A stretch of DNA of 64,000 bases from Psychrobacillus sp042944905 (GTDB taxonomy: Bacteria > Bacillota > Bacilli > Bacillales_A > Planococcaceae). This document shows positions 55,088 to 63,931 of this stretch, piece after piece. The position numbers were made by a program, and so were the translations under genes. The notes under the pieces were generated by a model. It did no database searches. It saw only the letters and a list, made by a program, of their open reading frames with translations, and was not told the DNA's origin. The stretch covers positions 2,046,001 to 2,110,000 of the forward strand of contig NZ_CP168496.1 of the NCBI RefSeq assembly GCF_042944905.1, written 5' to 3'. Position 1 is the stretch's first letter. Every line of letters starts with the position of its first letter.

Positions 55088-55900
55088 ATGACGAAAATTG
55101 TATTTGTCGGTGCTGGTGCTATGGCTGAGGCGATTATTAATGGATTAACGAAGGAAGAAAAAATTTCTCCAGAATTTATTCATGTGATGAATAAGTCGGA
55201 CGTAGAGCAACTTCTACAATTAAAAAAAGCATATCATGTAGGAATTGTGTGTGAAGAAAAGAAGGCATTATGTGAGGCTAATATTGTTTTTTTAGCAATG
55301 AAACCTAAAGACGCGAAAGATGCATTGTCGGACATTGCTCCTTTTTTAAGCAAAAATGCAACGATCATTTCAGTAATTGCTGGTGTAACAATACAAACGA
55401 TTGCTAATTATTTAGGAACTCGTCCAATTGCGCGTGTTATGCCGAACACATCCGCGGCTGTTGGATTAAGCGCGTCTGCTGTTAGTTGGAATGAACTTGT
55501 ATCTGATGAAGAGAAACTAGCAATAATTGATATTATGGAGTCCATTGGAACAGTAAAAGCAGTGAATGAAGAGGATTTGCATGTTGTTACTGCACTATCT
55601 GGGAGTGGTCCAGCTTACTTTTATTATTTTGCAGAGCAATTTGAAGCAGCTGCTATCCTGCATGGTTTGGAAAAATCCGACGCTCGTCAATTATTTATTC
55701 AGACGATGGAAGGTGCTGTACAAATGATGAAAAAAGGTGATTTCGAGCCGGATGAATTACGAAGAAGAGTCACAAGTCCAGGTGGCACCACAGAGGCAGG
55801 AGTGGAAAAGCTAATACAACATAATGTAGGAGAGGCCATTTTTGCTTGTATTGATGCAGCTCAAAATAAATCGCGATTGCTAGGAAAACAGTACGAATAA
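55088..55900 (+). CDS. proC: Pyrroline-5-carboxylate reductase
   Basis: A 270-aa enzyme for the last step of proline synthesis, reducing P5C with NADPH. N-terminal dinucleotide loop VGAGAMAEAIINGL (5-18), IISVIAGVTIQTIANYLG, VMPNTSAAVG and the C-terminal family signature TSPGGTTEAGVEKL. Ribosome site AGAGGAGG. It is under a proline T-box and, by neighbourhood, corresponds to ProI (YqjO) of B. subtilis. Confidence 0.96.
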   Translation: MTKIVFVGAGAMAEAIINGLTKEEKISPEFIHVMNKSDVEQLLQLKKAYHVGIVCEEKKALCEANIVFLAMKPKDAKDALSDIAPFLSKNATIISVIAGVTIQTIANYLGTRPIARVMPNTSAAVGLSASAVSWNELVSDEEKLAIIDIMESIGTVKAVNEEDLHVVTALSGSGPAYFYYFAEQFEAAAILHGLEKSDARQLFIQTMEGAVQMMKKGDFEPDELRRRVTSPGGTTEAGVEKLIQHNVGEAIFACIDAAQNKSRLLGKQYE

Positions 55901-55920
55901 ATTGAAGTAAATGGTAGAAC

Positions 55921-56010
55921 GAGACCAAATTAGAATAATCGAGACCAGTTCATTCCTAATAGAGACCAATTTTCCAAACTCGAGACCAAATGATCCAAAA
56001 CCGAGACTAA
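55921..56010. repeat. Helically phased GAGACC repeats
   Basis: GAGACC(A) occurs at 55921, 55941, 55962 and 55982, and GAGACT at 56003, always 20 or 21 bases apart, with unrelated AT-rich spacers. The array lies between the proC stop and a small plus-strand gene. Confidence 0.65.
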
Positions 56011-56036
56011 TCGATAAGAAAGGATTGAATGAATAG

Positions 56037-56207
56037 ATGTATAATGAGTATGTTGTAGGATGGGGTACACTTGCCCTCATTAATGCAGGTATTGCACAAG
56101 GGAAAAATAGAAGTGGACTCAATTGGTTCCTTCTTTCCCTCATTATTGGACCAATCGCCACACTAAGTTTAGTCATTACTGATAAAAAACAGAAAGATTC
56201 CGAGTGA
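56037..56207 (+). CDS. Small 56-aa membrane protein
   Basis: ATG 56037, AAAGGA about 12 bases upstream. The sequence starts MYNEYVVGWGTLALINAG and has a hydrophobic helix SGLNWFLLSLIIGPIATLSLVI (read in pieces), ending in charged KKQKDSE. Similar short proteins with a GKNRS-W-WFLLSLIIGP pattern are common in Bacillales as phage/superinfection-like or unknown membrane proteins. The family is not certain. Confidence 0.6.
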   Translation: MYNEYVVGWGTLALINAGIAQGKNRSGLNWFLLSLIIGPIATLSLVITDKKQKDSE

Positions 56208-56212
56208 TTATA

Positions 56213-57166
56213 TCAACGCTCGGAATCAGTTATTTTATTTAATATGCCATTTGACCAATCATACTCTGCAAAATCTTCTGCTATATGAATTGGAAAATCA
56301 AAAAGCGCCACTTGATTTAACATTTCTTTTAAATGATAAGGTAAAAAACGTGCACTAATATGATTAACGATTAAATGCTTGGCATTCGCTTCTTTACAAA
56401 CATTCGCAGCATCTAAAATGGTCGAATGGCCATATAATCCTGCTAATTCAGCCGTTTCCTTATCAAATGTAGCCTCATGTACGACAATGTCGGCCCCTTG
56501 GCTAAGTGAAATAGAGTTTTCACAATATTTTGTATCACCTAATAATGTAATTTGAAAGCCATCTTTTGGAGCACCAGTTACTTCTTTACTTAAAACAATT
56601 CGCCCATCTGGTAACTCGACATCATGACCTTCTTTTAATTGTTTTAACAGTGGCCCTCTTGGAACTTTTAAAGCGTCTGTTTTCTCGATAATCAATTGAG
56701 GTGGAAGTGGTTTCTGTGTAATTTTAAAGCCAAAGCAAGGAATAACATGTTCAATCGATTTTGCTTCTACAATAAACTGAGCATCTTCAAATATGATACC
56801 ATCCTCAATTTCAATGATGTTTAATTTATATTTTAAATAGGTGCTTGACGTCAAAAGCGTTAATTCAATCCATGCCTTTATCCCTTTTGGCCCATAAATT
56901 GTCAGAGACGCATCTCCACCTAAGAACGATCGTGATCCTAATAATCCGGGAAGCCCATAAATATGATCTCCATGTAAATGCGTGATGAAGATTTTTTCAA
57001 GCTTCCGAGGTTTTAATGTTGTATGAAGAATTTGATGTTGGGTTGCTTCTCCGCAATCAAAAAGCCAATATGTACCTCTTTCCTCGAGCAATTTTAACAC
57101 AGTTGCAGTGGTATTTCGCCCTTTAGAGGGCATTCCAGCTCCAGTTCCTAAAAATAATAGTTGCAT
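56213..57166 (-). CDS. rnz: Ribonuclease Z
   Basis: About 317 aa from the ATG of MQLLFLGTGAGMPSKGRN (57166; AAAGGTGAG upstream); an earlier ATG at 57190 overlaps dinB. A metallo-beta-lactamase-fold endonuclease that trims tRNA 3' ends. Zinc motif ITHLHGDHIYGLPGLL, Asp in LLGDT, and the late HEATFD and NHISARF. It starts four bases after the dinB stop, so the two are co-transcribed, and both correspond to neighbours in the B. subtilis yqj region. Confidence 0.96.
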   Translation of the reverse strand: MQLLFLGTGAGMPSKGRNTTATVLKLLEERGTYWLFDCGEATQHQILHTTLKPRKLEKIFITHLHGDHIYGLPGLLGSRSFLGGDASLTIYGPKGIKAWIELTLLTSSTYLKYKLNIIEIEDGIIFEDAQFIVEAKSIEHVIPCFGFKITQKPLPPQLIIEKTDALKVPRGPLLKQLKEGHDVELPDGRIVLSKEVTGAPKDGFQITLLGDTKYCENSISLSQGADIVVHEATFDKETAELAGLYGHSTILDAANVCKEANAKHLIVNHISARFLPYHLKEMLNQVALFDFPIHIAEDFAEYDWSNGILNKITDSER

Positions 57167-57170
57167 ATTC

Positions 57171-58415
57171 TCACCTTTTCTCATGATCATCTAAAAAATC
57201 TTTACTAAAACTCGTTTTTGATTCTAAAGAGGATTTCTTTTTAACTTTCATTCCCCTTTTTATACTATCTGCACCAAACTTTGCTTGCAGTTGTTCTACA
57301 AGCTTTAAAATAGGCTCTTCTTTTGCATGTTTTTCAAAATTAAATATGGATAGCTGCTCCACATACTCGCCTTTATCATGCACATTATTAACGGTAACAC
57401 CAAGCAAACGAATAGGCTCCCCATCCCATGTGGAATGAAATAATGTTTTAGCAAGAAGAAATATTTGTTGTTCTTCAAACAGGCGATTTTGCATCGTTTT
57501 AGATTTCGTTTTATTTTTCCAATTAGCATCACGGATATGTATAGTAATTGATCTCCCTGCAAGGTTTTTGGAGTCTAGTCTAGCAGCTACTTTTTTTGAC
57601 AATCGTAATAAAACTTTGTCAATTTCCACTTTATTCGTTTCATCATACGGCAAAGTAGTGGAGTTTCCAACACTTTTTGTATCAAAAATAGAAGTAGGAT
57701 CAACTAGCCTATCGTCTATCCCGTTTGCTCTTTCAGAAAGTCTTAATCCTACTTTCCCTAACTTTTCCTTCATTATACCCAATGGAATATTCGCCAAATC
57801 TCCAATTGTTTTAATTCCTATATTGGAAAGTTTTTTTGCGGTACTTTCCCCTACACCATGCATCTCTATAACAGGAAGTGGCCATAACTTTTCTGCTACT
57901 TCTCGCTTTCGCAAAACTGTTATTCCCATAGGCTTTTTCATATTAGATGCTGTTTTGGCTAAAAACTTATTTGGCGCAATTCCTATAGAGCTAGGTAAAT
58001 CCAGTTCTCGTATCAATCTTTGTTGAATGGATTCTGCAACTGCGACAGCGCCTATGGATAAATCCAAATCACTTACATCCATATATCCTTCGTCAATCGA
58101 TACTGGTTCAACGAGTTCAGTGTAAGATCGTAGAATGTCGAACATTGCCATCGAAGCAATTCGGTATCGTTCAAAATTTGGTGGAAGTAATAGTATTTCT
58201 GGGCATTTACGTTTTGCTTCCCAAACTGACATGGTTGTGTAAACGCCCCTTGCTCGTGCTTCATAAGAACGGGTGACTAATATTCCACGGCGTTCCTTCG
58301 GGTTTCCTGCAATTGCAATTGGTTTTCCTTTTAGTGAGGGATCATGCGCTTGTTCGACAGAAGCATAGAAGCTGTTCATATCTAGATGAAAAATTATTCT
58401 ATTTCTTCTCTTCAA
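57171..58415 (-). CDS. dinB: DNA polymerase IV (Y-family)
   Basis: About 414 aa; translesion polymerase. Start taken at TTG 58415 with AGAGGTG upstream (GTG 58424 is an alternative). Catalytic carboxylates in FHLDMNSFYASVE and VEPVSIDEGYMDVSD, helix-hairpin-helix near GVGESTAKKLSNIGIKTIGDL, little-finger domain to about 350, and a short basic tail. It lacks an obvious LexA site next to the start in what I can see. Confidence 0.95.
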   Translation of the reverse strand: MKRRNRIIFHLDMNSFYASVEQAHDPSLKGKPIAIAGNPKERRGILVTRSYEARARGVYTTMSVWEAKRKCPEILLLPPNFERYRIASMAMFDILRSYTELVEPVSIDEGYMDVSDLDLSIGAVAVAESIQQRLIRELDLPSSIGIAPNKFLAKTASNMKKPMGITVLRKREVAEKLWPLPVIEMHGVGESTAKKLSNIGIKTIGDLANIPLGIMKEKLGKVGLRLSERANGIDDRLVDPTSIFDTKSVGNSTTLPYDETNKVEIDKVLLRLSKKVAARLDSKNLAGRSITIHIRDANWKNKTKSKTMQNRLFEEQQIFLLAKTLFHSTWDGEPIRLLGVTVNNVHDKGEYVEQLSIFNFEKHAKEEPILKLVEQLQAKFGADSIKRGMKVKKKSSLESKTSFSKDFLDDHEKR

Positions 58416-58470
58416 AAAATTCACCTCTCATATGGAAAAAAGGTAGCTATATTAAGCTACCTCCAACTTG

Positions 58471-58968
58471 TTAGTTACGGTCTTCCACCATAGCTAACTC
58501 CTCTTTTTTCACTGCTTCTAAATATGCTTGAATATCTTTTATACCTTCTATGGAACGAACTAAAATAGAAGGATCTACTATTGTAATCATACGGTTTTCT
58601 AAATTTGCAACTCCTGTAAAGTATTGCGTTTTTGTGTAATTTACTAACCCAATTTGCTTTATATCTTCGGAAGCAATATCTAATATCTCTTTTGCTTCAA
58701 TCACCAGAAGTCCGATTGACATATCTTGTGTGTGCATCGTGATAACGCGTGCTGATTCATTGTCAGAACCACTTCGATTATATAGTATTTGCTCGAAATC
58801 AATAATTGGAACTAGCTCGCCTCGAATTTTCATCAAGCCGATTAAATAATTTGGTAAATGTGGTATCGGGTTAATATGTTCTAATTTTTCAATAGATATA
58901 ACATGTTCGATTGGAACAGCATATTCTTCGTTTCCACATTGAAAAACAACTACTTTTTCACTAGACAA
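58471..58968 (-). CDS. cheW: Chemotaxis coupling protein CheW
   Basis: A 165-aa CheW-domain protein linking chemoreceptors to the CheA kinase. Two beta-barrel halves with VVFQCGNEEYAVPIEHVISIE at the start, YLIGLMKIRGELVPIIDFEQIL and the GVANLENRMITIVDPSILV ending. No receiver domain, so it is not CheV. It is isolated from other chemotaxis genes here. Confidence 0.9.
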   Translation of the reverse strand: MSSEKVVVFQCGNEEYAVPIEHVISIEKLEHINPIPHLPNYLIGLMKIRGELVPIIDFEQILYNRSGSDNESARVITMHTQDMSIGLLVIEAKEILDIASEDIKQIGLVNYTKTQYFTGVANLENRMITIVDPSILVRSIEGIKDIQAYLEAVKKEELAMVEDRN

Positions 58969-58990
58969 TAAATAGTACCCCCTATAGTAA

Positions 58991-60103
58991 TTATTCTGCA
59001 GCTACTTTCACAATTTCAACAAGTAAATCTGCAAGTTTTTCTAACTCTTCTACTGGCATACGCTCGTTGGTTGTATGAATTTCTTCATATCCAACAGACA
59101 AAATTACTGTGGGAATGCCGAATCCAGCAATGACGTTTGCATCACTGCCTCCACCACTAGTTTTAATATCGGCAGTTCGTCCAATACTTTCAACTGCACG
59201 TTTTGCAACTTGTACGCCTTGATGGTCTTCTTCAAAGCGGAAACCTGGATACATTAACTGTGTTTCTGTTTCGGCGGAACCGCCATGTTTTTCAGCAGTT
59301 TCTTTAAATACTTGCACCATATGTGCCACTTGTGCATCTAACTTTTCTTTATTAATCGAACGAGCTTCTGCTAATATATGCACTTCATCGCACACGATAT
59401 TTGTTGCTTGTCCACCTTCAAAACGACCGATATTCGCAGTAGTTTCATTGTCAATTCGACCTAGTTTCATTGCTGAAATAGCCTTTGAAGCTAATGTAAT
59501 GGCAGAAACACCTTTTTCAGGCGCAACTCCTGCATGTGCGGTTCTTCCTTTAATCGTTGTCCAAAGTTTTGATTGGAAAGGAGCTGCAGTGACAATGCCA
59601 CCAACTGTTCCATCACTATCAATTGCATAGCCATACTTAGCTGTAAGCATTGAAGGATCTAATTCTTTTGCTCCAACAAGACCACTTTCTTCTCCAGCAG
59701 TGATGACTACTTGAATATCCCCGTGCTCTATATTTTCTTCTTTTAATCTTCTGATTGCTTCAAAAAGAGCAGCAATTCCAGCTTTATCATCTGCCCCTAA
59801 AATGGTTGTACCATCTGAATAAATATAGCCATCTTCTTTTAAAATAGGTTGAATACCTTTTCCTGGAACAACTGTATCCATATGCACCGTAAAGTAAATA
59901 GAATCTGCATCTGCTTTGGTCCCTTTAAGCGTTCCTATTAAGTTTCCAGCTCCATGTCCATTTTTTTCAGCAGAATCATCTTGGATGACAGAAAACCCCA
60001 ATCGTTCCAATTTATCCATTAAGATAGGCGCAATTACTTGCTCATGTTTTGTTTCTGAGTCGATTTTTACAAGTTCAAAAAATTCTTCTATTAGACGATT
60101 CAT
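58991..60103 (-). CDS. M20-family peptidase (PepT-like, YqjE)
   Basis: A 370-aa zinc aminopeptidase-like enzyme. Metal ligands in TVHMDTVVPG (about 74-83), LGADDKAG (about 107) and the catalytic EESGLVGAKEL (about 140). The lid domain carries GRTAHAGVAPEKG, and the final His lies in YEEIHTTNE. It follows the carboxylase gene by 18 bases, as yqjE follows yqjD in B. subtilis. The peptide substrate is unknown. Confidence 0.92.
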   Translation of the reverse strand: MNRLIEEFFELVKIDSETKHEQVIAPILMDKLERLGFSVIQDDSAEKNGHGAGNLIGTLKGTKADADSIYFTVHMDTVVPGKGIQPILKEDGYIYSDGTTILGADDKAGIAALFEAIRRLKEENIEHGDIQVVITAGEESGLVGAKELDPSMLTAKYGYAIDSDGTVGGIVTAAPFQSKLWTTIKGRTAHAGVAPEKGVSAITLASKAISAMKLGRIDNETTANIGRFEGGQATNIVCDEVHILAEARSINKEKLDAQVAHMVQVFKETAEKHGGSAETETQLMYPGFRFEEDHQGVQVAKRAVESIGRTADIKTSGGGSDANVIAGFGIPTVILSVGYEEIHTTNERMPVEELEKLADLLVEIVKVAAE

Positions 60104-60121
60104 CTTATTTTCAGACTCCTT

Positions 60122-61669
60122 TTATAGTGGAATATTCCCATGTTTTTTATTAGGTCGTGATTCTTTTTTATTTCGCATCATTTCCAATGCTTGAATCAGT
60201 TTAATACGTGTTTCACGAGGGTCGATAACATCATCCACCATACCCATGGATGCAGCCACATATGGGTTGGCAAACTTTTCACGATATTCTTCGATCTTTT
60301 CTGCACGAACTTGTTCGGGATTATCACTGTTTGCAATTTCACGGGCAAAAATAATATTCGCTGCTCCTTGAGGTCCCATTACGGCAATCTCTGCATTAGG
60401 CCAAGCAAACACAACATCTGCTCCAATAGATTTGGAATTCAATGCAACATATGCACCGCCGTATGCTTTACGTAAAATAACCGTCATTTTTGGAACTGTT
60501 GCTTCTGAGTAGGCAAATAAAATCTTCGCTCCATGACGAATAATACCGCCATGTTCTTGCTTAATACCTGGGAAGAAGCCTGTAACATCTTCAAACGTAA
60601 TAATCGGGATATTAAATGCATCACAGAATCGAATAAATCTGGCTGCTTTATCACTTGAATCAATATCAAGTCCACCAGCCATTACTTTTGGTTGATTACA
60701 AACGAGCCCTACAACTTCTCCTTTAATGCGAGCTAGTCCAATCACTATATTTTTCGCAAATTCCTTTTGTACTTCTAAAAAAGAATCCGTATCAACCACT
60801 TGCTCGATCACTTTGCGAATATCGTATGGACGAATTGCTTCAAAAGGGACGATATCAGCTAAATCAGGACGATCATCATTTTCACTTGGCACTTCTACGA
60901 TTGCAGCCTTCTCTTCAAAACTTTGCGGTAAATAACTTAGTAACAAGCGTACACTTTCCAAAACTTCTTCTTCCGTTTTCCCACGGAAATGTGCATTACC
61001 ACTAATCGTATTATGTACTTTTGAGCCACCTAAATCTTCTGCGGAAATTTTTTCACCAGTTACCGTCTCAATTACTTTCGGTCCCGTTATGAACATTTGA
61101 CTTGTTTCATCGGTCATAAAAACAAAGTCCGTAATCGCGGGTGAATAAACAGCTCCACCGGCACATGGCCCTAAAATAACCGAAATTTGTGGAATTACAC
61201 CAGAATAGATAGCATTGCGATAAAAGATTTGGCCGTAACCATCTAGTGAAACAACACCTTCCTGTATACGAGCACCACCCGAATCATTTAAACCAATGAA
61301 CGGCGCACCATTTTTGGCAGCCAAATCCATGACATTTGCAATTTTTAAAGCATGCATTTCACCAAGTGCGCCACCAAAAACCGTGAAGTCTTGTGAGAAT
61401 AAATAAATTGGACGACCATTTACTTTCCCGTACCCAGTTACTACCCCATCACCAGGTCCTTCTTGCTTATCCATACCAAAATCTACAGTTCGATGTTGTA
61501 TAAATGGATTTAATTCAACAAAAGATCCTTTATCCACAAGAAGATCAATTCGTTCTCTAGCAGTTAACTTGCCCTTTTCATGTTGCTTTTCAATTCGAGC
61601 GTCACCGCCACCCAGCTCAATTTTTCGTTTGCGATCGTATAGATCATTAATTTTCTCATAAATATCCAT
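60122..61669 (-). CDS. Acyl-CoA carboxylase beta subunit (propionyl-CoA type, YqjD)
   Basis: About 515 aa from the ATG of MDIYEKINDLYDRKRKIELGGG (61669, four bases after the epimerase stop). A carboxyltransferase with two crotonase-like halves: GGGDARIEKQHEKGKLTARER, FGGALGEMHALKI, GGARIQEGV, then LSYLPQ and MGPQGAANIIFAREI. It transfers carboxyl to propionyl-CoA (or acts as the decarboxylase MmdA alpha). With the epimerase, MeaB and mutase it forms the methylmalonyl-CoA route. No biotin-carboxylase gene is adjacent. Confidence 0.92.
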   Translation of the reverse strand: MDIYEKINDLYDRKRKIELGGGDARIEKQHEKGKLTARERIDLLVDKGSFVELNPFIQHRTVDFGMDKQEGPGDGVVTGYGKVNGRPIYLFSQDFTVFGGALGEMHALKIANVMDLAAKNGAPFIGLNDSGGARIQEGVVSLDGYGQIFYRNAIYSGVIPQISVILGPCAGGAVYSPAITDFVFMTDETSQMFITGPKVIETVTGEKISAEDLGGSKVHNTISGNAHFRGKTEEEVLESVRLLLSYLPQSFEEKAAIVEVPSENDDRPDLADIVPFEAIRPYDIRKVIEQVVDTDSFLEVQKEFAKNIVIGLARIKGEVVGLVCNQPKVMAGGLDIDSSDKAARFIRFCDAFNIPIITFEDVTGFFPGIKQEHGGIIRHGAKILFAYSEATVPKMTVILRKAYGGAYVALNSKSIGADVVFAWPNAEIAVMGPQGAANIIFAREIANSDNPEQVRAEKIEEYREKFANPYVAASMGMVDDVIDPRETRIKLIQALEMMRNKKESRPNKKHGNIPL

Positions 61670-61673
61670 CTGA

Positions 61674-62084
61674 TTACTTCGCTCCCTCTGATTTATCACA
61701 TAATTCATACAAAACTCCACCTGAAGCTTTTGGATGAATGAAAGCTACTTGAGCACCATGTGCCCCAGCTTTAGGCGTCTCTTGAATAAGCCGAACCCCT
61801 TTTTCTTTTAGCTCATTTAAACGTTCTTGAATATTAGACACTCCGAAGGCAATATGATGGATGCCTTCCCCTTTTTTCTCGATGAACGAATGAATCGTAC
61901 TTGTCTCATCAAGGGGTTGTAGTAACTCAAGGTTCAAATTTCCACTGTCGATAAAAGCAACTCGTACTTTCTCAGATGGAACTTCTTCAATATGTATAAG
62001 TTTTAGTCCTAATGTTTCTATATAATAAGGAAGTGCTTCTTCAATACTTTTTACCGCAATACCAATATGATCTACTTTCTCCAT
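61674..62084 (-). CDS. mce: Methylmalonyl-CoA epimerase
   Basis: About 136 aa, a VOC-fold enzyme that interconverts the 2R and 2S forms of methylmalonyl-CoA. Metal ligands in DHIGIAVKSIEEALPYY (His), LLQP (Gln/Glu region), GIHHIAFGV (His) and the late VLYELCD (Glu). Start at ATG 62084 with GGGGTG nine bases upstream; an upstream GTG at 62096 is possible. Directly upstream of the carboxylase gene, as yqjC-yqjD. Confidence 0.93.
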   Translation of the reverse strand: MEKVDHIGIAVKSIEEALPYYIETLGLKLIHIEEVPSEKVRVAFIDSGNLNLELLQPLDETSTIHSFIEKKGEGIHHIAFGVSNIQERLNELKEKGVRLIQETPKAGAHGAQVAFIHPKASGGVLYELCDKSEGAK

Positions 62085-62210
62085 TTTTCCCAACACCCCA
62101 TATATTTAGACTATATCTTCTATTGTACATATTTCAAAAAAAAATCGCTACCTCTTGTGCTTTTTTTCGAATTTGATAAAATGAAAGTAATTGTTAAAGG
62201 AGTGTAGTTC

Positions 62211-62306
62211 ATGGGCAATCAAAAATTTCGTAAAGTTATTGTATATTTAATGGTTTTAATCATGGTTATGTCTTCATTACTATTCGGATTAAGCTTTATC
62301 TTGTAA
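62211..62306 (+). CDS. prli42: Stressosome-associated miniprotein Prli42
   Basis: A 31-aa protein from ATG 62211 with AAAGGAG nine bases upstream. A basic N-terminus (MGNQKFRKV) is followed by one transmembrane helix of the form VYLMVLIMVMSSLLFGLSF, the layout of Prli42, a conserved Firmicute membrane miniprotein that anchors the stressosome in Listeria. It is followed at once by a hairpin terminator. Recognition rests on length and pattern. Confidence 0.75.
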   Translation: MGNQKFRKVIVYLMVLIMVMSSLLFGLSFIL

Positions 62307-62313
62307 TTTCATT

Positions 62314-62352
62314 AAAAACAGCGGAGGCAATTAAATGCTTCCGCTGTTTTTA
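62314..62352. terminator. Bidirectional terminator between prli42 and brxB
   Basis: AAAAACAGCGGAGGCA / TGCTTCCGCTGTTTTT stem with poly-A and poly-T ends, shared by the convergent genes. Confidence 0.85.
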
Positions 62353-62355
62353 GTA

Positions 62356-62796
62356 TTAAATCTCTTCGCAATGCTCTTCAAACAACGCTTGGATATGTGT
62401 AATAACAGACATTGGATCATGTCCTTCTATTTCGTGACGACCAACTTCCGCAATAGCTTCTCCGTCTTTTAATAAAACAAATGATGGAGAAGAAGGTAAA
62501 TGTTCATCACCAAAATGATTGCGCGCTTGTTGTGTAGCTAATTTATCTTGCCCTGCAAATACAGTTACAAGATGATCCGGTCTTTTATCATAATGAACAG
62601 CATTTGCTGCTGCTGGACGTGCAATTCCTCCTGCACATCCACAAACTGAGTTAATCATTACTAGAGTTGTACCTGGACGAGCAAATGCAGTATTTACTTC
62701 CTCCGGTGATGTTAATTGCTCATAACCGCTTGCTTCCATTTCTCCACGGGCTTGCATGACCATATCATTCATCAATAAATTAAAATCCATATTCAT
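62356..62796 (-). CDS. brxB: Bacilliredoxin (BrxA/BrxB family)
   Basis: A 146-aa thioredoxin-fold protein that removes bacillithiol from mixed disulfides. The active site is CGC in SVCGCAGGIARPA (about residues 52-56). Family length. The symbol brxB (YqiW) is chosen from its place next to the yqj-like block; BrxA (YphP) is very similar. Confidence 0.9.
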   Translation of the reverse strand: MNMDFNLLMNDMVMQARGEMEASGYEQLTSPEEVNTAFARPGTTLVMINSVCGCAGGIARPAAANAVHYDKRPDHLVTVFAGQDKLATQQARNHFGDEHLPSSPSFVLLKDGEAIAEVGRHEIEGHDPMSVITHIQALFEEHCEEI

Positions 62797-62836
62797 AATT
62801 AAACGCTCCTTTCCAAACTATTTTTATCTTAGCAGA

Positions 62837-63931
62837 TTATTGCTTAGAATTCGAGGAAAATAACTCTTCAACTGCCTGTGAAACCGTTACTTTTTCATCC
62901 CTCACTAGACTTTCTAATTGTGCCATTGTTTCTTTCTTTTCTACTGATGAAAAGAAGTCTCTATATAAACGATCTACTATCATCGATTTGAACCAATCAA
63001 CCGTTTGTTCTTTTCTTCTGTATTGCCAGGCATTTTGTTCAATCATTTCTTTCTTAAATGATTGGATTGTCTCCCAAACCGAGTCTAGACCAGACTTATA
63101 TAAGGAAGAAACCGCCAAAGCAGGTGTATTCCAGTTTGGGGAAGATGGGGCTAAAAAGTGTAGAATTTGTTTATATTCTGCTACTGTCTTCTTAGCTAAT
63201 TTCTCATTTGCTCCATCTGCTTTATTGACCACTAAAGCATCTGCAAGTTCCATAATCCCTTTTTTCATTCCCTGTAGTTCATCACCGGCGCCAGTTAGTG
63301 CAAGAAGTAGAAAGAAATCGACCATTCCTCGTACAATCGTTTCACTTTGCCCAACGCCAACTGTTTCTACTAAAATAATGTCATAACCTGCTGCTTCGCA
63401 TAAAAGCATCGTTTCTCTCGATTTTTTGTGTACGCCACCAAGTGTTCCTGCGGATGGAGAAGGTCTGATAAAAGCATTCGGATGCTTTGCAAGCTCCTCC
63501 ATCCTTGTTTTATCACCTAATATACTTCCACCCGTTAGTGAGGAGCTTGGGTCTATCGCAAGCACCGCTACTTTATAACCTTGATCACATAGCATCTTTC
63601 CAAAAGCTTCAATAAACGTACTTTTCCCAGCACCAGGTACACCCGTAATGCCAATTCGAATACTGTTACCTGTATGTCTTAATAATGATTTGAGTAATTG
63701 TTGACCAATAGCTTGTTGATCACTAACTGTACTTTCAATGAAAGTGATTGCTTTTGCTAAATGAAGCCTAGAGCCTTTTTGAATTTCACGGAGATATTCT
63801 TCCTGATCAATAACTAGTGCATTCTTTTTCGAAAACTTCTTTACAGAAGCTTTTCCCATTCCATCATGTTGAGATTTAATCCCACTCATCACATGCATCG
63901 CCGATTGGTTTGTTTTATCTGTTTCAGCCAT
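62837..63931 (-). CDS. meaB: Methylmalonyl-CoA mutase-associated GTPase MeaB
   Basis: A 364-aa G3E-family GTPase protecting and loading B12-dependent mutase. Walker A GVPGAGKST (about 96-104), DPSSSLTGGSILGDKTRM, ETVGVGQSE and the base-recognition NKAD. The start codon overlaps the stop of the mutase gene (TAATG). The N-terminal extension of about 50 aa is slightly longer than usual. Confidence 0.95.
   Translation of the reverse strand: MAETDKTNQSAMHVMSGIKSQHDGMGKASVKKFSKKNALVIDQEEYLREIQKGSRLHLAKAITFIESTVSDQQAIGQQLLKSLLRHTGNSIRIGITGVPGAGKSTFIEAFGKMLCDQGYKVAVLAIDPSSSLTGGSILGDKTRMEELAKHPNAFIRPSPSAGTLGGVHKKSRETMLLCEAAGYDIILVETVGVGQSETIVRGMVDFFLLLALTGAGDELQGMKKGIMELADALVVNKADGANEKLAKKTVAEYKQILHFLAPSSPNWNTPALAVSSLYKSGLDSVWETIQSFKKEMIEQNAWQYRRKEQTVDWFKSMIVDRLYRDFFSSVEKKETMAQLESLVRDEKVTVSQAVEELFSSNSKQ

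Noticed and set aside
55915..56012. CRISPR array
   Set aside because: Repeat unit is only about 7 bases with 13-14 base spacers, far too short; no cas genes nearby.
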